Positions 31,168 to 32,448 of a stretch of 32,448 nt of DNA are shown here, piece after piece (within the stretch, counting starts at the first letter, position 1; each line of letters starts with the position of its first letter). The translations under genes and the position numbers were made by a program. The notes beneath the pieces were generated by a model. The model saw only the letters and a list, made by a program, of their open reading frames with translations, did not search any database and was not told the origin of the DNA. The stretch is from Cupriavidus sp. D384 (GTDB lineage Bacteria > Pseudomonadota > Gammaproteobacteria > Burkholderiales > Burkholderiaceae): the NCBI RefSeq assembly GCF_001652915.1, contig NZ_BBQI01000087.1:1-32448 (forward strand). The letters are read 5' to 3'.

Positions 31168-32307
31168 ATGGAACGTCGTTCCTTCCTGTTGAAGGCTTCG
31201 GCTGTAGCAGCCACGGGTGCGCTTGCCGCCTGCGGCAAGGAAGACAAGCCGGCGGCCCCCGCCGCATCGGCCAGCGCACCGGGTGCGCCCGCCGTCATCG
31301 GCAGCAATCCGGCGGTGGAATGGCGCCTGGCGTCGAGCTTCCCGAAGTCGCTGGACACCATCTACGGTGCGGCCGAACTGCTGAGCCAGCGCGTGAAGGA
31401 ACTGACCGACGGCAAGTTCAACATCAAGGTGTTCGCCGCCGGTGAAATCGTGCCGGGCCTGCAGGTGCTGGACGCCGTGCAGAACCAGACCGTGCAGATC
31501 GGTCACACGGCCGGTTACTACTACTTCGGCAAGAACCCGACGCTGTGCTTCGATACGACGATTCCGTTTGGCCTGACCGCACGCCAGCAGAATGCCTGGA
31601 TGATGCAGGGCAACGGCATGAAGCTGATGCGCGAGTTCTTCAAGGAATACAACGTCGTCAACTTCATGGGCGGCAACACCAATGCCCAGATGGGCGGCTG
31701 GTTCCGCAAGGAAATCAAGACCGTGGCCGACCTGCAGGGCCTGAAGTACCGCGTGGCCGGCTTTGCCGGCGTGGTGCTGTCGCGCCTGGGCGTGGTGCCG
31801 CAGCAGATTGCCGGTGGCGACATCTACCCGGCGCTGGAAAAGGGCACGATCGACGCCGCCGAATGGGTGGGCCCGTACGACGACGAAAAGCTCGGCTTCT
31901 ACAAGGTGGCGCCGTACTACTACTACCCGGGCTGGTGGGAAGGCAGCGCGCAGCTGTCGTTCTACGCATCGCAACCCGAGTACGACAAGCTGCCGGCGCT
32001 CTACAAGCGTGCGCTGGAGACGGCCACCATCGAGGCGCATACCAACATGATGGCCAAGTACGACACCGTGAACCCGCAGGCGCTGGCCCGTCTGCTCGAA
32101 AACGGCGTGAAGCTGCGCCCGTTCTCGAAGGAGATCATGGAAGCCTGCTTCAAGGCCACGCAGGAAGCGTATGCCGACGAAAGCGCCAAGAATCCGTCGT
32201 TCAAGAAGATCTTCGACGACTGGCGCGTCTTCCGCAACAACGAGGCGGCCTGGTTCAACGTGGCCGAGCAGGCATTCGCGCAGTTCAGCTACGCGCGCAA
32301 GCTGTAA
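31168..32307 (+). CDS. TRAP transporter substrate-binding protein (DctP family), Tat-lipoprotein
   Basis: A 379-residue periplasmic binding protein of the TRAP/DctP family. The N-terminus carries a twin-arginine motif (RRSFLLK, residues 3-9) and a lipobox LAAC with C22, so it is probably exported folded by Tat and lipid-anchored, followed by an Ala/Pro linker to about residue 45. The body shows family features such as FAAGEIVPGLQVLDAVQ, the anion-contact region GGWFRKEIKTVADLQGLKYR and DAAEWVGPYDD. Related proteins bind 2-oxo acids or other carboxylates. ATG 31168 has GAGGAG 6 bases upstream; the ATG two codons earlier abuts that site and is unlikely. No DctQ/DctM genes follow before the terminator, so the membrane partners lie elsewhere. 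Confidence 0.93.
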   Translation: MERRSFLLKASAVAATGALAACGKEDKPAAPAASASAPGAPAVIGSNPAVEWRLASSFPKSLDTIYGAAELLSQRVKELTDGKFNIKVFAAGEIVPGLQVLDAVQNQTVQIGHTAGYYYFGKNPTLCFDTTIPFGLTARQQNAWMMQGNGMKLMREFFKEYNVVNFMGGNTNAQMGGWFRKEIKTVADLQGLKYRVAGFAGVVLSRLGVVPQQIAGGDIYPALEKGTIDAAEWVGPYDDEKLGFYKVAPYYYYPGWWEGSAQLSFYASQPEYDKLPALYKRALETATIEAHTNMMAKYDTVNPQALARLLENGVKLRPFSKEIMEACFKATQEAYADESAKNPSFKKIFDDWRVFRNNEAAWFNVAEQAFAQFSYARKL

Positions 32308-32366
32308 GCGGCGCCGTTCTGGCCTTTCGGCTATTCCGGTTACGCGAAAAGCCCGGCTTCGGCCGT

Positions 32367-32400
32367 AATGCCGTTCAGTTAAGAACTGAACGGCATTTTT
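32367..32400 (+). terminator. Strong rho-independent terminator after the TRAP binding-protein gene
   Basis: A perfect 14-bp stem (32367-32380 with 32384-32397) around loop AAG, ending in a T-run, 59 bases after the stop. The A-run at the left base makes it usable from both sides. Confidence 0.92.
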
Positions 32401-32448
32401 AATTGGAGCGTCAGAGGAGGTTGTAAACGCTGCGCCGAGGTGTTAACT
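32401..32448. other. Right edge of the window with two GTWWAC sites
   Basis: The last 48 bases hold GTAAAC (32423-32428) and GTTAAC (32442-32447) 19 bp apart, the same spacing seen in the cluster at 25821-26502. An AGAGGAGG (32413-32420) could precede a gene beyond the edge. Nothing more can be said from this fragment. Confidence 0.4.

Overview
The window is GC-rich, gene-dense chromosomal DNA of a beta-proteobacterium of the Burkholderiaceae, most likely Cupriavidus or a close Ralstonia relative. That placement is inferred from gene content and style: phhA-phhB beside an Lrp-type regulator, a CueR/CopA/CopZ copper island, a SET-domain protein beside an HU gene, Tat-lipoprotein TRAP binding protein, GC-rich third codon positions. 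I saw no rRNA, tRNA, insertion sequence, prophage or CRISPR array.

Layout, left to right. 1-2990 (minus): the end of a branched-chain amino acid ABC transporter (livG, partial livF) and a GMC flavin oxidoreductase. 3079-3990: a monoacylglycerol-lipase-like hydrolase. 4049-7321: a copper-efflux island, copA-cueR on the minus strand and copZ divergent, each with a CueR-type promoter with a 19-bp spacer. 7393-11544: ompW, an ornithine-cyclodeaminase-family gene with a G-quadruplex-forming leader, and an aldo/keto reductase divergent from a LysR regulator. 11566-20484 (minus): a three-gene envelope operon of a giant alpha-2-macroglobulin, a YhhN/TMEM86 membrane protein and penicillin-binding protein 1C. 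20577-22637: an Lrp/AsnC regulator divergent from phhA, followed by phhB (phenylalanine to tyrosine). 22739-25185: a response regulator/sensor kinase pair. 25237-28214: a SET-domain methyltransferase and an HU gene facing apart, then a DUF2272 lipoprotein. 28343-32307: a MIP channel, a LamB-like porin with a lipoprotein N-terminus, and a TRAP-family binding protein.

The most unusual part is the roughly 960-bp spacer between the SET gene and the HU gene. It holds 18 GTWWAC sites (13 of them the palindrome GTATAC) in 682 bp, where random sequence of this composition would give less than one. Three exact DnaA boxes (TTATCCACA) lie among them, two placed 3-4 bp from a GTATAC, beside a locally AT-rich stretch. 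A fourth exact DnaA box lies downstream of HU, followed by five CCACA/TCACA units with an exact 12-bp period inside the start of the next gene. No dnaA, repA or parAB gene is visible, so I do not call it a main replication origin. The arrangement suggests a methylation-sensitive DnaA-binding (titration or reactivation) or nucleoid-organising locus, with a chromatin-type protein (HU) and a possible protein-lysine methyltransferase (SET) on its flanks. This is a hypothesis; the site counts are directly visible.

Other points worth noting are the insertion of a lysoplasmalogenase-family gene between the alpha-2-macroglobulin and PBP1C, a periplasmic rather than lipid-anchored signal on the macroglobulin, a Walker A Lys-to-Arg change in LivF, and a MIP channel lacking the usual selectivity-filter arginine.
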